NCBI GenBank assembly: GCA_949361645.1
Contig: OX442436.1
Coordinates: forward strand, 4,356,087-4,420,086
DNA from: Spongilla lacustris
Lineage: Eukaryota; Porifera; Demospongiae; Spongillida; Spongillidae
DNA length: 64,000 bases
Direction: 5' to 3'
Shown here: positions 43,552-55,210 of the stretch, piece by piece
How the letters are laid out: every line of letters starts with the position of its first letter
How positions within the stretch are numbered: position 1 is the first letter of the stretch
The notes under the pieces: generated by a model
What the model saw: the letters and a program-made list of their open reading frames with translations, nothing else
What the model was told of the DNA's origin: nothing
Database searches by the model: none
Translations under genes and position numbers: made by a program

Positions 43552-46379
43552 AGATAAAATTACCCCAAATAATAAATGATCTGAACGACATTGGGGTACG
43601 TTTTGAATACATTAAATCTGTAAGATGTATTTTTAAAACTAAAAAGCACATGAATAGTACACACTTAACACAAGCACAACTAAATCTTTGTGAATTACAT
43701 CAATAACAGATTGCACCAATGTAATATAATATTCATGTTCTCCATCATATTCAGTTTCTAACACTGTCCAATATGATACAATTAACTTAGTACCGTTTAC
43801 TGTTCTTTAAATACAGCATTTTTGTTCATTCCAAGTGAGATGTTCCACTCCTGCTCTATGTATTTACCTAATAACCATGCAGGAGTTTTAACAGCTATTC
43901 CAATGTATCTGTTGAGATTTGAGGAAATGTTTCTTCTATTTTGCATTCATTAGGAAGTGTAGACTTTACATGTTTTGCCTCTAGAAACTTTTCCTTGCTT
44001 ACCATATGGAGAAATTGCCCATACATAGGCGGACATTTAGCACTTTTTTTCAAATTGATTTTTAACACATGTACTAAGTACGATAAATCGGTCTGATTGT
44101 GAATCTGTAATTTATAGATTTATATCATGAGCCATTCTTGTACAAAAATCAAGACAAAAAATTAATTTCTACCGCACTAATTTATTCGTAAAGTAGACAT
44201 GTTACGTAACATTTATTAACAATTATGTCATTTATCAATAATGTTTTTAATTAATGGCCTAGCTCACGAGACGCATACAAAGCCGATGACGTATTACTAA
44301 TACTAAGTAAGTAAAAGTAATTGTAGCTCCCGTAAACACAGATTGAACACGCACCGCAGATGACCGAAAGGGATGATGTTGGCTTCGTCCAAAGTGGCCG
44401 GTCCGCAATTACTAGTAGTTCACGACGGGAGACCGAGTCCCAATCGGGGCCAACTCCCAATATGTCATCATATATGCTCCGCCATGCATATTTACCCATC
44501 CTTTCAATATTGGCCGGGTGCAGCGTCCGTTGTGCACGTCACGCCACCAGCACTTTTTATGCCACCTTTCTATGCGGCAATATTCATTATTGCCATGAAG
44601 CCTCGATCGCGATCATCGCGGGCAACATATCGTAAAAGCAGAGATAATATAAAGCGATACTTCCTATGATATATGCTATTACATTTATAGTTTCTCTTAG
44701 CCCCTTCTGTAGTCAATCATCGACTCAATGTGATATGGGAGATGTAAACGATGGGAGGACCGGCAGCGTGGGCGTTTCTCTAGAGCCGAACACATTGGCA
44801 AGCTAGAACCCGTACTTCACGTTTATTTCATGTCAAGATATCGAACTTCTTATAGGTTAATACATCTACCGTAGTGATCAGGTCGACGGCCGGGTCATGC
44901 TGCCCTTCCTCATCACTGAGTTACTAGTACGTTTACAAATTGACAATAACCACAAAGACCCTGCTGCACTTCTTCCTCATCGGATGGCTATCACAGTTAC
45001 AAGCAAGTCTAGTGTCATATTATGAGCACCAAACAAAACAAAAAAAGATAAGTGCCTAAGTAGCATCATATAGATACTTGATGGTAGCACATCTCCGTGG
45101 AAACAGTTGCAAACAGACATTTTTAAAAACAAATTCGCAGCTCCTGATATTGAAACCTAGAGGAAAAAAGTGATGGTTATGCATCAGAACAAATGCCCCT
45201 ACCATAAAACCAAAGCCCTCAGCATCATGCACAAAGCACACTCCATCCCCTCCCAATGCAAAGCTCAACCAAGGCATCAGGACTAGTGCTTGCCCAACAG
45301 GCCCCTGTCATTCATTACCCCCCCCCCCCCCCCACACACACACACACATTCTGCACACAGTGTGTGGTTTGTATGACTTATACATGTAACTTCTCTGTAT
45401 GGTTTCTACTAGAAAGGAGTACAGTGTAGGTGGTACGGAGGTGAAGAGGAAAGACACATGAACACTTAACCTTCAGTACTCACGATAAGTCTAAGTAGAT
45501 ACCATGCAGCCCTGGATCAAGCATAGCCTTGGGGGTGGGGGGGCCTTCTTCCCCCCCCTCCCCCATGGCATATGAAATGCCACCCCTCTGGCAGCAATTG
45601 CCCCCCCCCCCCCCCAGCCACACACGCTTCCGTTGATGATTACATATACCTGCGAGTAGATTACATGTTGTGTCATACGTAAAAAAAAGTCCGAATACTT
45701 GCTGACAAATGTCAACAAAGCGGTGGAGCACAACAAGGCATGTACAAATGTACCCCTTCGACTGCATCCCCTCCTCCCCCCCAGTTTTCGTGCGCCCTCT
45801 GGTAAAACCAAATTCATGTAGGTCCACGGTAGTCCTACATGCATAAGTACATGCCAGTAGTTAGATAGATGTACACATGTACATGTAGGTCTTGTAGATA
45901 TGGTAGTCTTAGGTAGGTACATATCAGGGTATGTTTATTTTATGCCTAACATCAGATAAGGTTGTGGGTTCCTTTCAAGTTTAATTATATTCACAGCACA
46001 GAAGGGCAGATGTTACATGTAGTTTGAAGGGAATACATGTAGACAAAAGACACAAGTAATTTTCAGTACTCAGGTAGGTACATGTAGGTCTATGTAGGTC
46101 CATGTAGGGTTCATGCAGGGTAGGTCCATGTAAGGGTTCGGTCTATGTAGGTCCATGTAGGGGTTCATGCAGGGTAGGTCTACATGTAGCTTCAGGGCAG
46201 GCAAGGTAGCAGCACTACATGGGCCTCTAACATCAGATAAGGTTGTGGGTTCCCCTTTCAAGTTTATTATAATCACAGCACAGACCATGGGCAGATCTTA
46301 GGATTAAGAGTAGGTACATGTATGACAAAAGCCTTCAGTATTCTGGTACATGTACATGTAGGAGCGTGTATGGGCTGGT
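43552..46379. other. Mostly unassigned sequence
   Basis: No gene is recognised. Poly-C runs lie at 45318-45333 and 45601-45614, next to a catagccttggggg phrase (45521) that is also seen near 1291, so a dispersed repeat is present. A possible, weak exon of the RNF113-like gene is at 45203-45249 on the minus strand (VCFVHDAEGF). A minus-strand frame at 44251-44499 is open but has no known domain. Confidence 0.4.
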
Positions 46380-46381
46380 TA

Positions 46382-47665
46382 TTTATGATGTATAGGCTGA
46401 TGTATGGGGTATGGTGTATAAGCTAGTGTATGGGGTATGGTGTACAGGCTGGGGTATGGTGTACAGGCTAGTGTATGGTGTACAGGCTGGTGTATGGTGT
46501 ACAGGCTGGTGTATGGTGTATAGGCTGGTGTATGGTGTACAGGCTGGTGTATGGTGTACAGGCTAGTGTATGGTATATAGGCTGGTGTATGGTGTACAGG
46601 TGTATGGTGTATAGGCTGGTGTATGGTGTATAGGATGGTGTATGGTGTATAGGCTGGTGTATGGTGTACAGGCTGGTGTATGGTGTATAGGTGTATAGGC
46701 TGGTGTATGGTGTACAGGCTGGTGTATGGTGTATAGGTGTATAGGCTGGTGTATGGGGTCTAGGCTGGTGTATGGTGTACAGGCTGGTGTATGGTGTACA
46801 GGCTAGTGTATGGTGTATAGGCTGGTGTATAGTGTATAGGTGTATAGGCTGGTGCATGGGGTCTAGGCTGGTGTATGGTGTATAGGCTGGTGTATGGTGT
46901 ACAGGCTGGTGTATGGTGTACAGGCTGGTGTATGGTGTACAGGCTAGTGTATGGTGGTGTATAGGCTGGTGTATGGTATACAGGTTGGGGTATGGTGTAT
47001 AGGATGGTGTATGGTGTACAGGCTAGTGTATGGTGTACAGGCTGGTGTATGGTGTACAGGCTGGTGTATGGTGTACAGGCTGGTGTATGGGGTCTAGGCT
47101 GGTGTATGGTGTACAGGCTAGTGTATGGTGTACAGGCTGGTGTATGGTGTACAGGCTGGTGTATGGTGTACAGGCTAGTGTATGGTGTATAGGCTGGTGT
47201 ATGGTGTACAGGCTGGGGTATGGTGTATAGGATGGTGTATGGTGTATAGGATGGTGTATGGTGTACAGGCTAGTGTATGGTGTACAGGCTGGTGTATGGT
47301 GTACAGGCTGGTGTATGGGGTCTAGGCTGGTGTATGGTGTACAGGCTAGAGGCTGGTGTATGGTGTACAGGCTAGTGTATGGTGTACAGGCTGGTGTATG
47401 GTGTACAGGCTGGTGTATGGGTTCTAGGCTGGTGTATGGGGTCTAGGCTGGTGTATGGTGTACAGGCTGGTGTATGGGGTCTAGGCTGGTGTATGGTGTA
47501 CAGGCTGGTGTACAGGCTGATGTATGGTGTATATAGGTATAGGTGTATGGTGTACTGGCTGGTGTATGGTGTACAGGCTGGTGTATGGTGTACAGGCTAG
47601 TGTATGGTGTACAGGCTGGTGTATGGGGTCTAGGCTGGTGTATGGTGTATAGGCCGGTGTATGGG
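46382..47665. repeat. Minisatellite, 19-bp unit, about 1.28 kb
   Basis: The unit is tggtgtatggtgtacaggc with frequent variants (tatagg, gtctagg). That is roughly 65-70 copies, with some units of altered length. It lies just downstream of the CCCH exon of the RNF113-like gene, probably within its next intron. Long open frames on both strands are repeat artefacts. Confidence 0.93.
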
Positions 47666-47731
47666 CAAACACATCATGCAAACACCAGCACATACCTACA
47701 CAACACACCAGTACACACCAGACACACCAAC

Positions 47732-49081
47732 CTTCAAAGTCGCAGTAGCCTGCCTCCTTGTAGTCTTTGCAGATGTCAGGTTGGTACTCCCAAAGAACAG
47801 TACAGGGGACCTTTCCTAGGGGAGGGGAAAATGGCCCCTACATGTAGAATGCTGTCTGCACATTATCCCGCAATGGATCCCCTATGAAAAAATCTTGGCA
47901 TGACATGTTCCAAATTCATGCGTGATATGTTTTTGCAAGTGTTCCAGTTTTTCTAGAGCACTGTTGAACATGCTTGCATGTACATGTATGTCATTAAATT
48001 GCAGGCATATCACTCTTCTAACTTGCACAGGATGAATAGTTTCTAAAAAGCGATTCCCCGATGAGGCATACCCGCTAATATGCTATAGGGTGTGCCACTT
48101 TATAACTTCTCGGGGGAACGCGTGTTAGAAACTCTTCAACCTGTGCAAGTTAGAAGGGTGATATGCCTGCAAGTGAATGACATAAGCATGTTCAACAGTG
48201 CTCTAGAAAAACTGGAACACATGCGACAACATATCACACATGAATTTGGAACATGTATGCCAAGATTTTTTTGTAGGGGAAGGTGTGCCCATTATGGTGT
48301 GCTCCATTTAAAGTGTGCCCATTAAGGTGTGCTCCTTTTAAAGTGTGCCCATTAAGGTGTGCTCCTTTTAAAGTGCGCCCATTAAGGTGTGCTCCTTTTA
48401 AAGTGTGCCCATTGAGGTGTGCTCCTTTTAAAGTGTGCCCTTTAAGGTGTGCTCCTTTTAAAGTGTGTGACATTTTCTGTACAGTTTATGTTCATGCATC
48501 GTGTGCTTGCTACCATACATTGCAGACACACACACACACACACAAATACACACACACACACACACACACACAACACTCATGGAATCGTACAATTGTATGC
48601 CACAATATTTGGCCTCATCACACCTGCTACCACCTCCCTTGACCACACCCACCTGCTGGCTGCACTCCCTTGTGAGGTCTCCCTCCTCTTGCGGCCTCGA
48701 AGTACTCGGTGTAGTTGTGTCCTCTGTATATGTTGTCCTCCATACTATATATGGAAAACAAACAATATTAATTAATCATCATACAACAGACTGAGTTTTG
48801 CAGCATAGTAGGAGGACATGAATCACCATGGCAACTAGACATATACAAATAAAAATTTGTTCTGGAGAATAATGCTGATATTGCTGTCTTTACAGGGTTA
48901 AAACTCGTGTCACTAAAGGGCTAATATCACTGTATCTGACTGGCCTATAAAGGGTTACTGCAAGTGGTGACCAGTGCCCAGACCTGGTTCAAATTCTGTG
49001 CCTTCTCCATGACACCCCACTGGTCCCTGTTCTGTTCTGTCTCCATCTCCAAGGTGAGGGTGGCCTCCATGTCATGCCTCC
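47732..49081 (-). CDS. RNF113: RNF113/CWC24-like splicing factor, three internal exons
   Basis: Minus-strand exons are 48984-49081, 48653-48737 and 47732-47815. The joins are phase-consistent (0, then 1+2 giving a Gly codon). In order they read RHDMEATLTLEMETEQNRD, DNIYRGHNYTEYFE and KVPCTVLWEYQPDICKDYKE, then AGYCDFE. These align with the animal RNF113 segments DM.AT...E.DTE..RD, D..IYRG.N.Y and WDYQPDICKDYKETG.C, which lead into a CCCH zinc finger. RNF113/Cwc24 is a spliceosome-associated protein with CCCH and RING domains. Donors are GTCTGG, GTGGGT and GTTGGT. The 5' end, the rest of the finger and the RING exons were not found with confidence. Introns here are crowded with repeats. Divergence is marked, so a pseudogene cannot be excluded. 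Confidence 0.65.
47887..48272. mobile_element. Foldback MITE in an RNF113-like intron
   Basis: Arms of about 165 bp are inverted copies (aaaatcttggcat, gttccaaattcatg, ttccagtttttctagagcac, ctaacttgcacagg) around a centre near 48080. The flanks show no clear duplication. Confidence 0.85.
48290..48470. repeat. 30-bp tandem repeat, six copies
   Basis: The unit is aaggtgtgctccttttaaag plus tgtgcccatt, with small changes between copies. It lies in the same intron as the hairpin element. Open frames in it are artefacts. Confidence 0.9.
48525..48573. repeat. (AC)n microsatellite
   Basis: A run of CA dinucleotides with one aaata interruption, inside the RNF113-like gene. Confidence 0.9.
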
Positions 49082-49215
49082 CTCACAGACTTAGTATGTT
49101 GGGTCACCTTGCTGAGTTTGTCCTTATCTTTGTCACTGAACACTCTGAGCCTCTTCTGATGAAGGAAAGTGGAAGGAGAGGATCATGGAAGGAGGGAGGG
49201 AGGCGAGGATGGAGA

Positions 49216-50495
49216 GGGAGGGAGGGAGGGAGGGAGGGAGGGAGGGAGGGAGGGAGGGAGGGAGGGAGGGAGGGAGGGAGGGAGGGAGGGAGGGAGGGAG
49301 GGAGGGAGGGAGGGAGGGAGGGAGGGAGGGAGGGAGGGAGGGAGGGAGGGAGGGAGGGAGGGAGGGAGGGAGGGAGGGAGGGAGGGAGGGAGGGAGGGAG
49401 GGAGGGAGGGAGGGAGGGAGGGAGGGAGGGAGGGAGGGAGGGAGGGAGGGAGGGAGGGAGGGAGGGAGGGAGGGAGGGAGGGAGGGAGGGAGGGAGGGAG
49501 GGAGGGAGGGAGGGAGGGAGGGAGGGAGGGAGGGAGGGAGGGAGGGAGGGAGGGAGGGAGGGAGGGAGGGAGGGAGGGAGGGAGGGAGGGAGGGAGGGAG
49601 GGAGGGAGGGAGGGAGGGAGGGAGGGAGGGAGGGAGGGAGGGAGGGAGGGAGGGAGGGAGGGAGGGAGGGAGGGAGGGAGGGAGGGAGGGAGGGAGGGAG
49701 GGAGGGAGGGAGGGAGGGAGGGAGGGAGGGAGGGAGGGAGGGAGGGAGGGAGGGAGGGAGGGAGGGAGGGAGGGAGGGAGGGAGGGAGGGAGGGAGGGAG
49801 GGAGGGAGGGAGGGAGGGAGGGAGGGAGGGAGGGAGGGAGGGAGGGAGGGAGGGAGGGAGGGAGGGAGGGAGGGAGGGAGGGAGGGAGGGAGGGAGGGAG
49901 GGAGGGAGGGAGGGAGGGAGGGAGGGAGGGAGGGAGGGAGGGAGGGAGGGAGGGAGGGAGGGAGGGAGGGAGGGAGGGAGGGAGGGAGGGAGGGAGGGAG
50001 GGAGGGAGGGAGGGAGGGAGGGAGGGAGGGAGGGAGGGAGGGAGGGAGGGAGGGAGGGAGGGAGGGAGGGAGGGAGGGAGGGAGGGAGGGAGGGAGGGAG
50101 GGAGGGAGGGAGGGAGGGAGGGAGGGAGGGAGGGAGGGAGGGAGGGAGGGAGGGAGGGAGGGAGGGAGGGAGGGAGGGAGGGAGGGAGGGAGGGAGGGAG
50201 GGAGGGAGGGAGGGAGGGAGGGAGGGAGGGAGGGAGGGAGGGAGGGAGGGAGGGAGGGAGGGAGGGAGGGAGGGAGGGAGGGAGGGAGGGAGGGAGGGAG
50301 GGAGGGAGGGAGGGAGGGAGGGAGGGAGGGAGGGAGGGAGGGAGGGAGGGAGGGAGGGAGGGAGGGAGGGAGGGAGGGAGGGAGGGAGGGAGGGAGGGAG
50401 GGAGGGAGGGAGGGAGGGAGGGAGGGAGGGAGGGAGGGAGGGAGGGAGGGAGGGAGGGAGGGAGGGAGGGAGGGAGGGAGGGAGGGAGGGAGGGA
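49216..50495. repeat. Pure (GGGA)n satellite, 1280 bp, 320 units
   Basis: The tetranucleotide GGGA runs without interruption from 49216 to 50495. It lies upstream of the first recognised RNF113-like exon, so it is probably in an intron or the 5' flank. The plus strand, which is the template for that gene, is the G-rich one. Every open frame here (441-520 codons on both strands) is an artefact of a period of 4 with no stop codons. Confidence 0.97.
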
Positions 50496-51260
50496 GGAGT
50501 GGGTAAATAGAGCTTGCCATTGGTGAGCATCGATAGCTGGAGTTGAGTTGTGTACTGTGGAAAACAATGCAGAATGTCATCAAAACTAGCCAATTACATT
50601 CATGTGCATATGCATGCATTGCACAAGTACAAGAACTGATTCTTAGCATATATATACATGTACATACTGACTTACATGTACAGAGAGAGGGGAAGAGAGG
50701 ATTCATAGCCACTCACACAACAACACATGCACACACAGTCATGCATACATACTCACACACATGCTCACACACACAATCACACACACATATGCTCACACAC
50801 ACAATCACACACACATATGCTCACACACACGCTGTCAGCTGTGGGGTATCTGCCATAGGATTCATTTCTTAGGTGCTTGCTATATGGGGTACTTGCCATA
50901 GGGCCCATAGCTTCTTGCCATGGAGTACTTCATAGCTGTGTGCAATAGGGATCACTCCAACTCCATACACTGTAGCTGTTAGGTGTCTGCCATAGATTTG
51001 AGTTCATAGCTGTTAACTGTGTGATTCTTCATGCATCGCTTATTGCCATAGAGTTCACTCCATACATGGGCCAGGGGTATTCCGTCGCTGCCTGCCGTAG
51101 AGTCCAGAGTATAGTACCAGCTTTATAGCTGTCTGTCTGCAATAGGGTCCGTGCACTCCCGTACCTCCGTAGCAGTTAGCTGAGGCCTGTGGGGTAGTAG
51201 GCTTCAGTTCTGCCATAGAATCCAGTCCACAGGCAGACTTCCAGGTCTTTAACCTGCATC
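50496..51260. other. No gene seen; CA-rich repeats at 50715-50835
   Basis: CA-rich repeats with a unit like cacacacatatgctcacaca occupy 50715-50835. From about 50850 to 51200 the phrases gccatag and catagctgt recur, giving a worn low-order repeat. No exon is evident. Confidence 0.5.
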
Positions 51261-51620
51261 TCATATCCTCGTGGGATTGATCTTCGATATTGTCGTCTTC
51301 GTACCGTTCGAAATCGTCCGCGGAAGTACCGAACCAAAAGCGAAGAGCAGGCCTACAGCAGATTATCTCTGCCTACAGTAAATAGCGGTTAATAAGTTAT
51401 TTTGCACGTTAAGTTGTTGTGTACATTATAGTGGTGGGTGGGGTCGTGGTTATAGACATCAATTTGCAATACATATTATCATTAACTACTTGTACTTACA
51501 GAACAGCTCGGTCTGGGCACGGCTAACTGACGAAAGAGTAGCACGTGATATTATGCGTTTTGGATTTGGGGTGTATCTCACTAACCATTCAAGGGAAGCG
51601 CGATTTGAAGGCCCTAAGCT
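51261..51620 (-). CDS. Candidate last two exons of an unidentified gene
   Basis: Minus-strand exon 51500-51620 lies between a strong acceptor (TTTTTTCAG) and a strong donor (GTAAGT) and reads SLGPSNRASLEWLVRYTPNP and on. Joined in phase to 51261-51352 (acceptor CTGTAG), it continues through LLFAFGSVLPRT to a stop at 51261-51263. I recognise no family. Splice signals are the main evidence. The second exon has an equally good frame in another register (FERYEDDNIEDQSHED), which argues for caution. No upstream exon was identified. Confidence 0.28.
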
Positions 51621-51959
51621 CTGAAAAAATGATGAAAAATAAGTGCATTGATTACTCTCATATAATCCGGTGGCACCGAAGGAAAATATCATTTGGTTGG
51701 GAAAATATTGATGACTGAATAAGTAAATGAGATAAAATGAATGGACATTGGAAACCTTGCATAATTAATGTGGAAGTGCGGATATAGGTACCTACGGTGC
51801 GTTAAAGTACTCAAAATATGCTAAATAGTCCCCACATAGCAAATCCGAGAGCACCTAGTCAATATAATTTTTATTTCTGCAGTTAGCTGCAGTTTTCTGA
51901 ATGCGTCCATACATTTTCTATAGACATTGAATTACGCAATGACCGAATACCGCGTAATC

Positions 51960-52950
51960 CTTTTGACCGCCAATTTCTCGATATGCTTCGCTCTTCTTGA
52001 AGTCTATGATGTTGAATTTGTATTCTCAGTTCATCATTGGCTTTTCTTTGTTGCCATGTAAATCTTGCTCTCTTAAGTTTTCATCAGCTTTGCCCTGAAG
52101 CCAGGTTAGTGTTTGATTTATTGTACATTTTGCCTTCCCATCAATGAAACCTATATATTAACATTAGGTGCATGCCGAACATAGTAATCGACAAGACCAA
52201 GGGTCTGTTCAGATAGCATATTATGCACTTGAGCGGCTTGACTTCTTATTAGCATATCTTTTGATGGGTTAATGAGAGAACCATGCAAATATGGCTCCAT
52301 AGTTGATGCTCAAGAACTTTAAGAGTGCTTCTTACAGCCACTGATGCAAGCTCATAACTTCATGAAATTGAGATTCCTCATCACTTGTTGATTGTGCTTT
52401 CAAACACAATAGAGTCTCATCCTCTTCACTTAGCTTCTCTCCAAAGACATTGGATGTTTCAGTTAGAAAGAAATTGGCTTCTATATCAGGTCCATCTTGG
52501 GAACCATTTCAAGGTTAGCCTTACATTTACTATTAACTGATGTAAAAGATCTATTTTCCAATCAATCTTAGCTGATTTATTCTGTAAATCATTAATTAAG
52601 CTAGACTTCAACCTGTTTTTGCAGTAACACATAATCTCTCTTTGAACTTAAAATAAAACTTCCAGCCAAATAAAATAAAACATTGAATCGATTTCCTACA
52701 TATCGAATAACAGTCCCTGGCTTAGTATTTTCACAGCACAAAAAGTGCTCAAAGTCACTTGGGTCTCCTGTGCCCTGTTTAAATAGCATTTAACATTTGT
52801 CATTGCACAATCACTGCCAAATGTGCAACTTTGTATCCCATTGTCATTGTCATATACTTTTAATGTACTTCTAATCTTATGTGATGTACCATCCAGTGGA
52901 TGCACATTACATTCAAACTCTAAAAGTGTGTGCTGAAACAGTTCGATCGA
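51960..52950 (-). pseudogene. Decayed transposon protein (possibly hAT-type)
   Basis: On the minus strand, pieces read in several frames: HPLDGTSHKIRSTLK, GDPSDFEHFLCCENTKPGTV, RYVGNRFNVLFYLAG and, further down, GLVDYYVRHAPNVN. Their order and the GNRFNVLF motif match a transposon-encoded protein common in cnidarian, sponge and fish genomes. I am not sure which superfamily it belongs to. Many stops and frameshifts are present. Confidence 0.5.
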
Positions 52951-54543
52951 ATCATATTTTTAAAGCATTCACATGCACTTCAGGCTGATCAAACGGTTTT
53001 TGTATGCATGGTTAACGCATCTCCCGCAATTCTATAACTTTATCTGTGGCGAAAATAAATCATTGCGCACATGCAGTCCAAAAATTCTGAAAGTTGCATA
53101 TAATTACGCTCATAGATCAATACAACGATGCAATGTGTTTATACATAGGACCCGAGTATATACTCTCAAAAAGGGCGTATTTATGTGTCTCGAAGGTCAC
53201 AATTCTACAAAGAAGTGTATTATAAATCCAATTACTATATCTCCTAACAGAGTATTGATTCCTTTCTATGAAAACCAAATTCTGTGTTAATACGATTAAC
53301 AATGACATAGCTGTGACACATTCAACGGCGAGCTGAAAATGAGTCATTGCGCATAGCCTGATCGTCCTAAAAGTTTCATAGAGATAGAAATTGCTTGCCT
53401 GCAACGTTTTTTGATGTTTTTGAGGAGGAACCGTCATTGGAAGGGTAAAATAAACAACGTTGACTTTATACTCTAATTAGAAAGCAGTACATCCTTAACT
53501 TAGATATTGCGTACGATTTTATATACAATACTGCCTGAAAGAGCGCTCAACGCTTCATAATCCAGGCAAATTTGAAGTTTTTTCGTCTTTAAACTATCGA
53601 GAACTATATTTTCAAAAATACCTACCTCTCTTAACCTTCGTAAAAACCAGTCACTGCAGATATTTGGATATGCGGAAGTACGTTACGTGAAATGATGTGA
53701 AAGTACCTACTACATGTAGACTACAATTATTGTAGATGCGAGAGAGATCGAAAACGAGAACAGACTGGAAGAGATACAACTATGCAAGCCTACATGGTTG
53801 GCACTTGGCAGAAGGAACGGCGAAAGACTTAAATTATTGTAAATCATATGTTTAAAAGGATCATCGCTTTTAGACAAGGCCATCTCTCTTTACATAGATA
53901 GTTTAGAGCTAGAGATGGGTTGATAGCGCATCATGTAAGCCATTAAGACTACGCGCGCACTCCGTGGTCGCACGAAGCACACCTTTCTTCGCCAAATGAG
54001 AAACGTATCTCAATGAATTGCTGAATTTATTTTAGCAGTATACTATGTACTTTAGTGCTATAGTGAATATACATGCATTTGTGATAGTTTCTACGAAAAA
54101 CTCCTGCCTGGCTATCACGCGGAGATAAACGGAAATTAATTTTTAATTACCTTTTAAAAATTCCATGGCGCGTGTTGTCCTTATTTTTGTTTGTAATGAA
54201 TTCAAAACGTATTGTGAACCTCTGCTGAAACTTAGAAGTGCATGCACTGCTTGCATTTTTAGCACGGTTATTGTAGCTTTTCCTTGGCAGACAATCAGAT
54301 TTTCTAAATGTATGGATCATTCTGCATGTAGAGACCGCTGTTACAAAAATATTTCCAAACAGTTTTATTTTTTTAAAAAGACCAGATTAATAAACTTGTA
54401 ATGAATGATAAATATAAGTATCATGATTTTGTATTTATTTATTTTAAATTTTTAGCACAACAGCTTAGCAAGCTAAGAACAAAAATTAATTATTTGAGAC
54501 AATAAAATTCTAGTCAACAGCCTTGCATCCTAATAGGCCAGAC
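52951..54543. other. AT-rich sequence, no gene seen
   Basis: Short open frames only. A phrase near 53357 (agcctgatcgtcctaaa) recalls the interior of the mini-hairpin at 31423 but no hairpin is formed. Confidence 0.45.
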
Positions 54544-54815
54544 CTTATAAGCTATACCTACTAAGAGGCATGACCAGTTTCCCTCTTCTTAGATGCTCCT
54601 GGGCTGCCAATGTTCATGCAGGGCCACCCCTTCCCTTCATTACGCACATGCATCATTTGAAAATAAATTTTGTCACTACAGTCACATTGTTTAAGTTTGC
54701 TCATGCAACTATTTCCCATCTTGTGATAGAGTGTCCAGGGGAGTGGGCAATTGCCACTTTCGTGGCCTGGACAATTTAAGCCATTACAGATTGAGCCTTT
54801 TTCTCTGGCTAAGAA
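54544..54815 (-). pseudogene. Remnant of a third MFS paralogue (exons 11 and 12)
   Basis: Two blocks resemble the last exons of the adjacent MFS gene. The 54551-54600 block (gctatacctacta...cagtttccctcttctt...gggc) matches 55201-55257, and its far edge (ggccaccccttccc) matches the other border of exon 12, so most of that exon is deleted. The 54744-54815 block (gggcaattgccac...ctctggctaa) matches exon 11 at 55500-55557. The order is the same as in the intact gene. It is too damaged to be expressed as protein. Confidence 0.65.
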
Positions 54816-55210
54816 GTGAATGAGCAATGCATGAAGCCAGATGTATTCTCAGACAGGGCATCAGAGATATCATCAGTGTCGTTGAATTCATGATTCCATC
54901 CATGGCACCTGTACTGTAACCAGCTGATCAACACATAACCATGGGCTCTGGACATCTACCACAGACCCACTGCCATGGGTATAAGCTCATCTATGGTACC
55001 CTTCACACAACTTATATATTCTATTAATGCAGTTGCTAATTGCATGTACATCGGATAGCAGCAATTTTTTGATCAAACAGTTCAAATTGCAGAGCAACAA
55101 ACACGGAGCCTCATGGGAGCAACACAGTGACTAATTCAACAGCCTTGGGTCATCAGAGGCTCCAGGACCTCCAACTGCTCACATTGGTACTGTCTGGTGA
55201 GCTATACCTA

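Noticed and set aside
44251..44669. Overlapping frames on both strands near 44.4 kb
   Set aside because: Neither frame has a known domain and both strands are open, so there is no basis for choosing one.
45203..45249. Next exon of the RNF113-like gene
   Set aside because: VCFVHDAEGF and splice sites fit loosely, but the finger would have C-X7-C instead of C-X5-C and the intron would be 2.5 kb; kept only as a possibility.
46468..47708. Open frames encoding YTPYTSL- or VYRLVYGVQA-type repeats
   Set aside because: They come from the 19-bp minisatellite and have no independent support.
48234..48642. Frames with repeated HLKGHTLKGA or CAPFKVCPLR
   Set aside because: They are produced by the 30-bp tandem repeat in an intron.
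48964..50712. Very long open frames (441-520 codons) on both strands
   Set aside because: They are translations of the GGGA tetranucleotide array, which has no stop codon in any frame; the proteins would be pure GREG or PSLP repeats.
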